Shown here: piece after piece, positions 1 through 5,985 of the stretch
How the letters are laid out: each line of letters starts with the position of its first letter
Position numbering within the stretch: position 1 is the first letter of the stretch
Assembly (NCBI GenBank): GCA_041908585.1
Contig: JAYRFB010000054.1
Location: 1 to 9,430 of the forward strand
DNA: 9,430 nt
Source: CAINDZ01 sp041908585
GTDB taxonomy: Bacteria; Krumholzibacteriota; Krumholzibacteriia; LZORAL124-64-63
Direction of reading: 5' to 3'
Translations under genes and position numbers: made by a program
Notes under the pieces: generated by a model
What the model was told of the DNA's origin: nothing
Database searches by the model: none
Seen by the model: only the letters and a program-made list of their open reading frames with translations

Positions 1-245
1 ACGCCGGCCGGCTTGACGCGCTTGAGCGCGTCGGGGATCGCCAGCTCCTGGCCCGCATGGATCACGTCGCCGGACAGGCCGTTGGCGCCCTTGATCTGCG
101 ACACGGTGACGCCCAGGCGCTTGGCGATCAGCGACAGGCTGTCGCCCTTGCGCACGGTGTAGCGCGGGACCTCCTGGGCCGCGGCGGCCAGGGCCCACAG
201 GCAGGCCACGATGACCACGAGCACGGCGCCAGGGCGGCGCCACAC
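1..245 (-). CDS. Exported LysM-domain protein (C-terminus beyond the window)
   Basis: The visible 81 codons begin at a GTG and encode a short basic N-terminus (MWRRPG), a hydrophobic stretch (residues 7-22) and an Ala-rich possible signal-peptidase site (AAAA/QE, about residue 23). One LysM repeat follows at residues 29-71, with the typical YTVRKGDSLSLIAKRLGV opening and an H-A-G-Q-E-L-x-I-P ending. LysM domains bind the glycan of peptidoglycan, so the protein should act in the periplasm or at the envelope. I-V-A-C at residues 12-15 also fits a lipobox, so lipidation is possible, but the hydrophobic run continues past that Cys and favours ordinary cleavage. In related gene orders, surE-pcm is followed by an NlpD-like protein (LysM plus peptidase M23); the catalytic part, if present, lies outside the window. 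The GTG was chosen because the frame upstream runs directly into the tRNA gene 29 bases away. Later GTG codons would cut into the signal sequence. Confidence 0.8.
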   Translation of the reverse strand, partial: MWRRPGAVLVVIVACLWALAAAAQEVPRYTVRKGDSLSLIAKRLGVTVSQIKGANGLSGDVIHAGQELAIPDALKRVKPAG

Positions 246-274
246 CTGTCCGGAGATTCTGTCAGGGAAAGGGG

Positions 275-352
275 TGGTCGGGGCGGAGAGATTTGAACTC
301 TCGACCTCCTGCTCCCGAAGCAGGCGCGCTAACCGGGCTGCGCTACGCCCCG
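275..352 (-). tRNA. tRNA-Pro (anticodon CGG)
   Basis: Read on the minus strand this folds into a complete cloverleaf. The acceptor CGGGGCG pairs with CGCCCCG, the D stem is GCGC/GCGC, the anticodon stem CCTGC/GCAGG carries loop TTCGGGA (anticodon CGG, reading the CCG codon), and the T stem GAGAG/CTCTC encloses TTCAAAT. Discriminator A and an encoded CCA end follow. The first pair is C-G, as in other bacterial tRNA-Pro genes. It sits between the stop of the COG2426 gene (99 bases upstream) and the LysM gene (29 bases downstream). I see no promoter in the 99-base gap, so it may be processed from the surE-pcm operon transcript. Confidence 0.97.
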
Positions 353-451
353 ACCGAGGCGTGGATGTCGCGGGCGACGCCGCAGCGCGGGCTCCCGGGA
401 CAGGCCGGTGGGACCACGCACGGGGCGTGAGCCGGGCCATCCTCGCAAGTC

Positions 452-940
452 CTAGCGCCATAACGAGATGACCCCTGCGGACACGAGGCTGACCACAACG
501 CCGGCGATCAGGACGCCAAGAATGATACACGGCAACGCCAACCGCAAGGGGAGTTTGAACAGGTAGGCTGCAATGGCCCCGGTCCAGGCCCCGGTCATCG
601 GCAGCGGCACGGCCACGAACAGGGTCAGGCCGATGCTCTCGTACCGCCGGACGAGGTCGCTCTTGGCCTCGGTGCGCCGGAACAGCCAGGTGAAGAAGCG
701 TTCCCAGGCCGGGTACCGGCGCAGGCGGCGCTCCACCGGGCCCAGCAGCAGCAGGATGGGCACCACCGGCACGCTGTTCCCGGCGACCGCCAGCAGCCAG
801 ATCATCAGGTGGCTGTCCATCTTCAGGGCGTAGCCCAGCGGGATGGCGCCGCGCAGCTCGAAGATGGGCAGCATCGCGGTCAGGAAGACGGCCACCGGCG
901 GCGGCAGCGCGCCGAGCGTCTCCAGGAGGTGTTCACGCAT
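452..940 (-). CDS. COG2426 / small multidrug export family (PF06695) membrane protein
   Basis: This is a polytopic inner-membrane protein of about 162 residues with the family signatures P-I-F-E-L-R-G-A-I-P-L-G near the N-terminus and F-V-A-V-P-L-P-M-T-G-A-W-T-G in the second half. Hydrophobic segments flank both motifs and another lies at the extreme C-terminus. The family carries a 'small multidrug export' label, but transport has not been firmly shown for most members, so the substrate is unknown. I chose the ATG at 940. It has an AGGA eight bases upstream, overlaps the pcm stop by 8 bases (ATGCGTGA) just as surE overlaps its upstream gene, and gives the usual family N-terminus. An in-frame ATG at 985 would add 15 polar residues (MGRETRPTPADRIAR) without a visible ribosome site. 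Translational coupling to pcm is likely. Confidence 0.88.
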   Translation of the reverse strand: MREHLLETLGALPPPVAVFLTAMLPIFELRGAIPLGYALKMDSHLMIWLLAVAGNSVPVVPILLLLGPVERRLRRYPAWERFFTWLFRRTEAKSDLVRRYESIGLTLFVAVPLPMTGAWTGAIAAYLFKLPLRLALPCIILGVLIAGVVVSLVSAGVISLWR

Positions 941-1706
941 GCGGGCGATCCTGTCGGCTGGGGTCGGTCGGGTCTCCCGCCCCATCGGCAGGGCCGGCGG
1001 CGGGATCGTCGGTGGCCAGCTGCTCGGCGGTCAGGTCCTCGACCGCGGTCTCCAGCGCGCCCGGCGGCAGGTCCTGGATGCCGGGCAGCAGCGGCACGAA
1101 GCGGCAGGAGACCGAACGCTCGATCATCACCTCGTCGCCACGGCGCTGGTAACGGTAGAGGATCTGCTCGCGTCCCTTGTCCACCGGCAGCAGGAGATAA
1201 CCTCCGTCGGCAAGTTGCGCCACCAGGGCGGCCGGCAGGTGGGGCGCGCAGGCGGTCACCACCACCGCGTCGAAGGGGGCGCGATCGGGCGCGCCGTCGC
1301 GGCCGTCGGCGGCGCGGACCTCGACGTTCATGAAGCCCAGCTCGGCCAGCAGCCGCCCGGAGCGACGCGCCAGCGGGGCGACGCGCTCGACTGTCACCAC
1401 CTCGCGGCACAGGGCCGCCAGCACCGCGGCCTGGTAGCCCGAGCCGGTGCCGATCTCCAGCACGCGCTCGTGGCCCTTGAGGTCGAGCAGGCAGGTCATC
1501 AGCGCGACGGTGAACGGACGGCTGATCGTCTGCCCGAAGCCGATGGGCAGGGCGCAGTCCTGGTGGGCGCGGTGGTGCAGCAGCCGCGGCACGAAACGGT
1601 GACGTGGCACGGCCTCCATGGCCTTCAGGACGCGCGCATCGTCCAGCCCGGCGGTGGCCAGCTGCTCGCGCACCATGCGGCGGCGCGCGACGGCGTAGTC
1701 GTTCAT
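933..1706 (-). CDS. pcm: Protein-L-isoaspartate O-methyltransferase
   Basis: This cytosolic enzyme methylates L-isoaspartyl residues in aged proteins using S-adenosylmethionine, starting their repair. The 257-residue product has the family N-terminal block (RRRMVREQLATAGLDD...AMEAVPRHRFVP, residues 8-40), the G-Q-T-I-S substrate-site motif (58-62), SAM motif I VLEIGTGSGY (82-91), and VVTVERV with the acidic ribose-binding residue (103-109). The enzyme core ends near residue 222. About 35 further residues (A-E-Q-L-A-T-D-D-P-A-A-G... to the end) form a polar Ala/Asp/Pro tail absent from the roughly 208-residue E. coli enzyme. The ATG overlaps the surE stop (ATGA, 4 bases), and the tail's last codons overlap the next gene. 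The pcm-surE pairing is widespread and is linked to stationary-phase stress survival in E. coli. Confidence 0.96.
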   Translation of the reverse strand: MNDYAVARRRMVREQLATAGLDDARVLKAMEAVPRHRFVPRLLHHRAHQDCALPIGFGQTISRPFTVALMTCLLDLKGHERVLEIGTGSGYQAAVLAALCREVVTVERVAPLARRSGRLLAELGFMNVEVRAADGRDGAPDRAPFDAVVVTACAPHLPAALVAQLADGGYLLLPVDKGREQILYRYQRRGDEVMIERSVSCRFVPLLPGIQDLPPGALETAVEDLTAEQLATDDPAAGPADGAGDPTDPSRQDRPHA

Positions 1707-2503
1707 CGGCTGCGGCCCTCCGGCCGCGCAGCCGGCAGGCCGTCCCGCTCGAGCGACTTCATCTCCTGCTGCAGCCCGTAGTGCGTCAGGTCCACCATCA
1801 GCGGCGTCAGCGAGACGAAGCCCTCCTCCACGGCGGTGTAGTCGGTGCCCTGGTCGCGGCTCCAGGTCGGGCCCTGGCCCCCGATCCAGAAATAGGGCTT
1901 GCCGTGCGGGTCCACCTGGTCGGTGATCACGTTCTGGTACACGCGGCTGCCCAGACGGGTGACGCGGATGCCCTTGATGTGCTCGATCGGCCCGTCGGGG
2001 ATGTTCACGTTCAGCAGGGTGCCGCGCTGCAGCGGGAAGGCCAGGATCTCCGGCAGGCAGCGCCGCAGGAACTCGCGCGCGCCGCTGAAGTCGGTCGGGT
2101 GCCAGGCCGCCAGCGAGAAGGCGTAGCTCGGCACGCCGAACATCGTGCCTTCCATCGCTGCCGCGACAGTGCCCGAGTAGATCACGTCCTCGCCCATGTT
2201 CGGGCCGTGGTTGATGCCGCTCATGACGTAGTCGGGCGGGTCCGAGCGCAGGATCTTCTCCATCGCCACCAGCACCGTGTCGGTGGGCGTGCCGGTGACC
2301 GCGAAGCGGCCCGGCCCGTGCTCGATGATGCGCAGCGGCGAGGTCAACGTGAGGCTGTGGCTGCTGGCGCTCTGCTGGTCGTGCGGCGCCGCCACCGTGA
2401 TGCGGAAGCAGCCGAGCGAGCGCACCGCGTCCTCCAACACGCCGATGCCGTGGGCGTTGATGCCGTCGTCGTTCGAGATGAGGATGTGCTTCGGCTCAGC
2501 CAT
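1703..2503 (-). CDS. surE: 5'/3'-nucleotidase SurE
   Basis: SurE is a metal-dependent phosphatase that removes phosphate from nucleoside 5'- and 3'-monophosphates in the cytosol. The 266-residue product has all the metal-binding positions of the family: the adjacent Asp pair in ILISNDDGI (D12, D13), the Ser of the A-P-H-D-Q-Q-S loop (S45), and the Asn of S-G-I-N-H-G-P-N (N98). These are followed by the conserved D-V-I-Y-S-G-T-V-A-A-A-M-E-G segment (106-119). Its length is close to family size. Its ATG lies inside the end of the glycosyltransferase gene (8-base overlap, ATGGCTGA) and its TGA shares bases with the pcm ATG, so the three proteins are probably translated in a coupled fashion from one mRNA. 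Confidence 0.97.
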   Translation of the reverse strand: MAEPKHILISNDDGINAHGIGVLEDAVRSLGCFRITVAAPHDQQSASSHSLTLTSPLRIIEHGPGRFAVTGTPTDTVLVAMEKILRSDPPDYVMSGINHGPNMGEDVIYSGTVAAAMEGTMFGVPSYAFSLAAWHPTDFSGAREFLRRCLPEILAFPLQRGTLLNVNIPDGPIEHIKGIRVTRLGSRVYQNVITDQVDPHGKPYFWIGGQGPTWSRDQGTDYTAVEEGFVSLTPLMVDLTHYGLQQEMKSLERDGLPAARPEGRSR

Positions 2504-3236
2504 GGTCGCCCGCCCGGGTTGGCGTGTCGGAATGCGGGCCGCGCGCGCGGTCCCGCGTGAAGGCCAGCAGCGCCACCAGGCGCAGGAAGCGGCCGGTGTC
2601 GACCAGCGGCCGGATCGAGCTGACCTGGTCGCCGTAGACGGTGCTGATGGGCACGGCGCCGATGCGCGCCCCTCCGCGCGCCAGCCGCACCAGGATCTCG
2701 CTCTCGGCGTCGTAGCGCGTGGTGCGCAGGCGCAGCCCGCGCAGGCTCGCCACCCGGTACAGGCGGTAGCCGCTCTGCGAGTCGGGGATCGCGCAGCCGG
2801 CCAGCCCGCTGATCACCCGGCTGGTCGTGATGTTGGTCCACTTGCGCAGCCAGGGCATGTTCGCGTTGTTCGCCATGCGCGTGCCGACCAGCGCGTCCCA
2901 CTTCCCGCCGGCGGCCGCGTCCAGGAAGCGCTGCATCTCGCCGGGCAGGTGCTGGCCGTCGCTGTCGAGGGTGAAGACCCAGTCCAGCTTCTCCTCCTGC
3001 GCCCAGGCATATCCCGTCCTCAACGCCATCCCCTTGCCCAGGTTCCGGGGGTGGCGGCGGACCTCCGCGCCGGCCTTCAGCGCCGTGTCGGCGGTGCCGT
3101 CGGTGCTGCCGTCGTCGACCACCAGCACCCGGCAGCCGGGCTGGGCGGCGCGGATCTCGGCGATCACCTGCGGCAGGAAGCGCGCGGCGTTCAGGGCGGG
3201 GAGGATGGCGCCGGTGGTCGGGGCGCGGTCGGTCAC
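2496..3236 (-). CDS. Family 2 glycosyltransferase (DPM1/polyprenyl-phosphate-sugar type)
   Basis: This 246-residue GT-A fold enzyme has the nucleotide-sugar loop VLVVDDGSTDGT (residues 37-48), a basic G-K-G-M-A-L-R-T-G-Y segment (67-76), the metal-binding D-S-D (91-93, followed by GQH) and the acceptor-side motif S-Q-S-G-Y-R-L-Y-R. This pattern is typical of enzymes that move a sugar from a nucleotide donor to a polyprenyl phosphate or another envelope acceptor. There is no C-terminal membrane anchor, so it probably works at the inner membrane face as a soluble or peripheral protein. Donor and acceptor cannot be told from sequence. The start is a GTG, with AAGG about 13 bases upstream as a weak ribosome site. 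It is the first gene of the surE-pcm operon; an extra envelope-sugar role for the operon is inference only. Confidence 0.9.
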   Translation of the reverse strand: MTDRAPTTGAILPALNAARFLPQVIAEIRAAQPGCRVLVVDDGSTDGTADTALKAGAEVRRHPRNLGKGMALRTGYAWAQEEKLDWVFTLDSDGQHLPGEMQRFLDAAAGGKWDALVGTRMANNANMPWLRKWTNITTSRVISGLAGCAIPDSQSGYRLYRVASLRGLRLRTTRYDAESEILVRLARGGARIGAVPISTVYGDQVSSIRPLVDTGRFLRLVALLAFTRDRARGPHSDTPTRAGDHG

Positions 3237-3240
3237 GGGC

Positions 3241-3514
3241 GGACACCTTGGCCCGTCTGCGCGCAGGCGCCGGGCGGTCGCGGGTCGATCTCCACGGGAC
3301 GTCGTCGGCCGAGCTTAATTCCGCGGCCCGGCTGACGCAAGCGCAGTGCCGCCGCCTCCCTGACCACCGCGCACCTTTCGCCTGCGCAACGCCAGGTGGC
3401 CTCGAGGCTGCCCTGCGACGATCACGTCGAAGGTCCCCGCCGGTACCGTGGCCGTGGCGCTGCCGATCACGCGGCCGGCCCGCTGAGCCCCCCCCATCAG
3501 GTGCACGGGAGGCG
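3241..3514. other. Intergenic region between the two operons; no convincing gene
   Basis: Apart from the weak promoter candidate, this stretch holds only a short minus-strand open frame ending at 3315, about 60 codons from an ATG near 3497 that follows a run of eight C. Its middle reads G-S-A-T-A-T-V-P-A-G-T-F-D-V-I-V, which looks protein-like. The rest is Gly/Arg-rich, there is no ribosome site, and the frame is not part of a recognisable family. It could be a relic, a leader region or chance. Confidence 0.4.
3312..3340 (-). promoter_or_regulatory. Weak promoter candidate for the glycosyltransferase-surE-pcm operon
   Basis: On the minus strand, TTGCGT and TAAGCT are separated by 17 bases, about 80 bases upstream of the glycosyltransferase GTG. 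Each hexamer matches three of six consensus positions. The -10 region (GGAATTAAGC) is the most AT-rich spot in an otherwise very GC-rich gap. A promoter is expected somewhere here because the previous transcript ends at the terminator at 3515-3540. Confidence 0.25.
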
Positions 3515-3540
3515 AAAAAAAAAGCGGCCCGCAGGCCGCT
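3515..3540 (-). terminator. Rho-independent terminator after tRNA-Pro(GGG)
   Basis: On the minus strand, AGCGGCC and GGCCGCT form a perfect 7-bp stem around a 4-base TGCG loop, followed directly by a run of about nine T. It starts 18 bases past the tRNA 3' end. It should end both the tRNA transcript and any read-through from the DUF512-der-plsY-gpsA-merR operon. Confidence 0.92.
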
Positions 3541-3557
3541 GGAACCGCCGAGGAAAG

Positions 3558-3634
3558 TGGTCGGGACGGCGAGATTTGAACTCGCGACCCCTTGCCCCCC
3601 ATGCAAGTGCGCTACCGGGCTGCGCCACGTCCCG
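3558..3634 (-). tRNA. tRNA-Pro (anticodon GGG)
   Basis: This is a complete cloverleaf on the minus strand. The acceptor CGGGACG pairs with CGTCCCG, the D stem is GCGC/GCGC, and the anticodon stem CTTGC/GCAAG carries loop ATGGGGG (anticodon GGG, reading CCC and CCU). The T stem GCGAG/CTCGC encloses TTCAAAT, and discriminator A and CCA are encoded. The C-G first pair and overall sequence resemble other bacterial tRNA-Pro genes. It lies between merR and the terminator. Confidence 0.97.
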
Positions 3635-3691
3635 ACCGAAAAGAGCCAGCGTGCCGGTACGAGTCCGGCGGGGGTCCGCTGCAAGGGCGAC

Positions 3692-3720
3692 AATCTAATA
3701 CGGCCCGCAGCGGCGGACAA
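3692..3720 (-). promoter_or_regulatory. sigma70-like promoter of tRNA-Pro(GGG)
   Basis: On the minus strand, TTGTCC (four of six matches) and TAGATT (four of six) are spaced exactly 17 bases apart in the 120-base gap between merR and the tRNA. Transcription would start near 3685, giving a leader of about 50 bases before the mature tRNA. The AT-rich ATTAGATT box stands out from the GC-rich surroundings. This would let the tRNA be made independently of the upstream operon. Confidence 0.55.
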
Positions 3721-3754
3721 GGAGCAATCCCGGCCGGGCCTCGGGCCCGCGGGC

Positions 3755-4189
3755 CTAGCCCTGCCCTTCCATCTTCTTGAGCGGGACGGCCTTGTCCGGC
3801 GCGAGTTCGCGCACCATGGCCAGGATGGCCTCCAACTCGCTGCGCAGCCCCGCCAACTGGGCCGCGGTCGCCTCGCGGGCGAACTCGAGGTCGATCTGCG
3901 CGGGGGCATCGGCGACGGCGCCGGCGGGAGCGGCGGCCTCGACCGCCTTCTCCTGGCGGAGGGCCTTGCGCGCACCGGCGATCTTGTAGCCCCGGTCGTA
4001 GAGGAGTTCCTTGATGGCCAGCACGGCATCGATGTCCGCCTGCCGGTACCGGCGGCTGCCGGCGCGGGTCTTCTTCGGGCGGAGCGTCGGGAACTCGGTC
4101 TCCCAGTACCGCAGGACGTGCGCCTTGACGCCGGTGATGTCGGCGACCTCGCTGATCGAATAGTACAGCTTCTTCGGGTAATCGATCAC
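3755..4189 (-). CDS. MerR-family transcriptional regulator
   Basis: This 144-residue DNA-binding protein has a MerR-type winged helix-turn-helix at residues 8-75: LYYSISEVADITGVKAHVLRYWE, then the F-P-T-L-R-P-K-K wing, G-S-R-R-Y-R-Q-A-D-I-D and I-K-E-L-L-Y-D-R-G-Y-K-I-A-G-A-R. An Ala-rich linker and a predicted helical C-terminal segment rich in Leu/Ala/Glu (about 108-135) follow, probably for dimerisation. No metal-binding Cys cluster or ligand domain is seen, so the signal is unknown. The GTG start fits an upstream GGAGG and the family N-terminus. The same reading frame stays open far upstream through gpsA, but that is a shadow. The gene starts 26 bases after gpsA and probably ends the DUF512-der-plsY-gpsA operon. 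In several lineages a regulator of this type sits next to tRNA-Pro and surE. Confidence 0.93.
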   Translation of the reverse strand: MIDYPKKLYYSISEVADITGVKAHVLRYWETEFPTLRPKKTRAGSRRYRQADIDAVLAIKELLYDRGYKIAGARKALRQEKAVEAAAPAGAVADAPAQIDLEFAREATAAQLAGLRSELEAILAMVRELAPDKAVPLKKMEGQG

Positions 4190-4215
4190 GGCGCGGTCCC
4201 CCTCCGAGCCCGGTA

Positions 4216-5250
4216 CTAGTCCGCCTCCGCCCTGAGCTCCCGTTCCATCAACTCCCGCATCGCCTGCCGGGGCGGCTTCCCGGAAAATAGCACATCGTGA
4301 ACCTGTTTGGTAATAGGAAGTTCTATCTCGTGCTTCTGCCCCAACTTCAAGGCGGCCTTCGCCATCTCCACGCCCTCCACGACCTGCACCCAGCCGGCCA
4401 GCAGCTCCTCCGGACTCTGCCCGCCACCGGTGACGGCCTGCCCGAAGTTGCGGTTGCGGCTGTGGCGGCTGATGCAGGTGGTGATCATGTCGCCGATGCC
4501 GGCCAGGCCGGCGAACGTCTCGGGGCGGCCGCCGAGGGCGCGGCCGAGTCGCGACAGCTCGACCATGCCGCGGGTCATCAGGGTGCCGCGCGTGTTGTCG
4601 CCGGCGCCCAGGCCGTCGGCCATGCCTACGGCCAGGGCGATGATGTTCTTGAAGGCGGAGGCGAACTCCACGCCGGGCATGTCCGGGTTCGTGTAGACCC
4701 GGAAGAAGGGTCCCGAGATCCAGGCCTGCCAATGCGCCCAGTCGCCGCCGTCCTCGCCGCTGAGGACCACGGCCGTGGGCAGCTCCAGGGCCACCTCCTC
4801 CGCGTGGCTCGGCCCGAGCAGGACGGCGACCGGATGCGGCGCCGGCAGCGACGCGGCGACCAGTTCCTCGGTGATCACCGTGCTGAGGCGCTTGAGCGTG
4901 CTGACCTCGTAGCCCTTGGCCAGGTTCACCACGGGCACGCCGGCGGGCAGGGCGCCGCTCTGGGCCACCTTGCCCATCACCTGACGGACGACCTGGCTGG
5001 GCACCACCACGAAGACGATATCGGCGCGCGTCAGCGCATCGGCCAGGTCCAGCGTGGCGCGCAGGTTGGGAGGCAGCACGATCGGGCCCAGGTAGTCCGG
5101 GTTGGTGCCGGTCTGGTTGATGCTGCGCACCTGCTTCTCGTCGATGCCCCACAGCACCACCCGTTCCCACTTGTGGCAGAGGTGGCGGCCGAAGGCGGTG
5201 GCCCAGCTGCCGGTGCCCAGGATCGCGGCCTTGCGCGGCATGCACTCCAT
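4216..5250 (-). CDS. gpsA: Glycerol-3-phosphate dehydrogenase [NAD(P)+]
   Basis: GpsA reduces dihydroxyacetone phosphate to sn-glycerol-3-phosphate in the cytosol, supplying the backbone of phospholipids. The product has an N-terminal Rossmann loop G-T-G-S-W-A-T-A-F-G, the V-V-V-P-S-Q segment, L-A-K-G-Y-E with one active-site Lys (family usually KGLE or KGIE), L-L-G-P-S-H-A-E-E, the catalytic S-A-F-K-N-I-I-A-L-A, G-M-A-D-G-L-G-A-G-D-N-T-R and G-L-A-G-I-G-D-M-I-T-T-C. Length (344 residues) is normal. Three ATGs compete: 5265 overlaps the plsY stop (TGATG) but lacks a ribosome site, 5250 has GGGGGGAAACC in front and is preferred, and 5241 would give the shortest typical N-terminus. Its product is the substrate of PlsY, encoded directly upstream. 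Confidence 0.96.
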   Translation of the reverse strand: MECMPRKAAILGTGSWATAFGRHLCHKWERVVLWGIDEKQVRSINQTGTNPDYLGPIVLPPNLRATLDLADALTRADIVFVVVPSQVVRQVMGKVAQSGALPAGVPVVNLAKGYEVSTLKRLSTVITEELVAASLPAPHPVAVLLGPSHAEEVALELPTAVVLSGEDGGDWAHWQAWISGPFFRVYTNPDMPGVEFASAFKNIIALAVGMADGLGAGDNTRGTLMTRGMVELSRLGRALGGRPETFAGLAGIGDMITTCISRHSRNRNFGQAVTGGGQSPEELLAGWVQVVEGVEMAKAALKLGQKHEIELPITKQVHDVLFSGKPPRQAMRELMERELRAEAD

Positions 5251-5264
5251 GGTTTCCCCCCGCA

Positions 5265-5942
5265 TCAGTGGCCGCCGCCGCCGTGCGACGCATGGTCGCC
5301 CTTGTGGTGGCGGAGCTTGGCCTCGGTGCCCGCGCGCAGGCGGGCCAGGTTGGCGCGGTGCTTCCAGATCACGAACGCGCAGACCAGGAAGGTGAACCAG
5401 ATGATGGTCTTGGAGGTCGCGTGGCTGGCGCGCTCGAAGTACAGGACTGCGAACGGCAGGATCACCGCCGCGGCGATGCTGCCGAGGCTGACGATGCGCG
5501 AGATCGCAAACGTGATCGCAAACGTGGCGAGCGCGACCAGCACCGCGTACGGCTCGAGCACCAGGAAGGCGCCACCGGTCGTGGCCACGCCCTTGCCCCC
5601 GTGGAAGCTGACCCAGGGGCTGAAGGTATGGCCCAGCGAGGCCACCACGCCGGCCACGATGCGGAACAGGTCGGGCGGGATGTGGAACGGGGTGGGCTCG
5701 CCTGCGGGCCAGGTCTTCACCAGCGCCGTCATCAGGGCCACCGCAGCGGCCCCTTTCGCCATGTCCAGCAGCAGGCAGGCGACGCCCCAGCGGGGGCCCA
5801 GGGTGCGGAAGACGTTTGTCGCGCCCAGGTTGCCGCTGCCGACCTTGCGCAGGTCCAGGCCCTTGACGCGCTTGCCGATGATGAAGCTGAAGGGCACCGC
5901 CCCCAGCAGGAAGGCGATGAGCAGGAACACGATGATCAGCAT
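5265..5942 (-). CDS. plsY: Glycerol-3-phosphate acyltransferase PlsY
   Basis: PlsY is an integral membrane enzyme that transfers the acyl chain from acyl-phosphate to glycerol-3-phosphate, giving lysophosphatidate. The 225-residue product shows the three family motifs: G-S-G-N-L-G-A-T-N-V (35-44), G-H-T-F-S-P-W-V-S-F-H-G-G-K-G-V-A-T (104-121) and H-R-A-N-L-A-R-L-R-A-G-T-E (195-207). Hydrophobic segments lie near residues 1-22, 52-75, 93-103, 126-148, 150-170 and 178-193. The last 14 residues are His/Gly-rich (HHKGDHASHGGGGH), which is not part of the core family. The stop codon shares a base with an in-frame ATG of gpsA. The gene starts 43 bases after der. Confidence 0.97.
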   Translation of the reverse strand: MLIIVFLLIAFLLGAVPFSFIIGKRVKGLDLRKVGSGNLGATNVFRTLGPRWGVACLLLDMAKGAAAVALMTALVKTWPAGEPTPFHIPPDLFRIVAGVVASLGHTFSPWVSFHGGKGVATTGGAFLVLEPYAVLVALATFAITFAISRIVSLGSIAAAVILPFAVLYFERASHATSKTIIWFTFLVCAFVIWKHRANLARLRAGTEAKLRHHKGDHASHGGGGH

Positions 5943-5985
5943 GGGTCCGTTTCCGATCGGGGGCCCGGAATGGAACGACGACGGG

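Noticed and set aside
2344..4029. 561-codon minus frame across merR, tRNA-Pro, the gap, the glycosyltransferase and surE
   Set aside because: It reads through a tRNA and a terminator, and its product is Arg/Pro/Ala-rich. It is a shadow frame.
3755..5293. Extended 512-codon minus frame that includes the MerR domain at its C-terminus
   Set aside because: The N-terminal 370 codons are an off-frame reading of gpsA. The GTG at 4189 with its GGAGG site and normal family start marks the true gene, so this is not a fusion.
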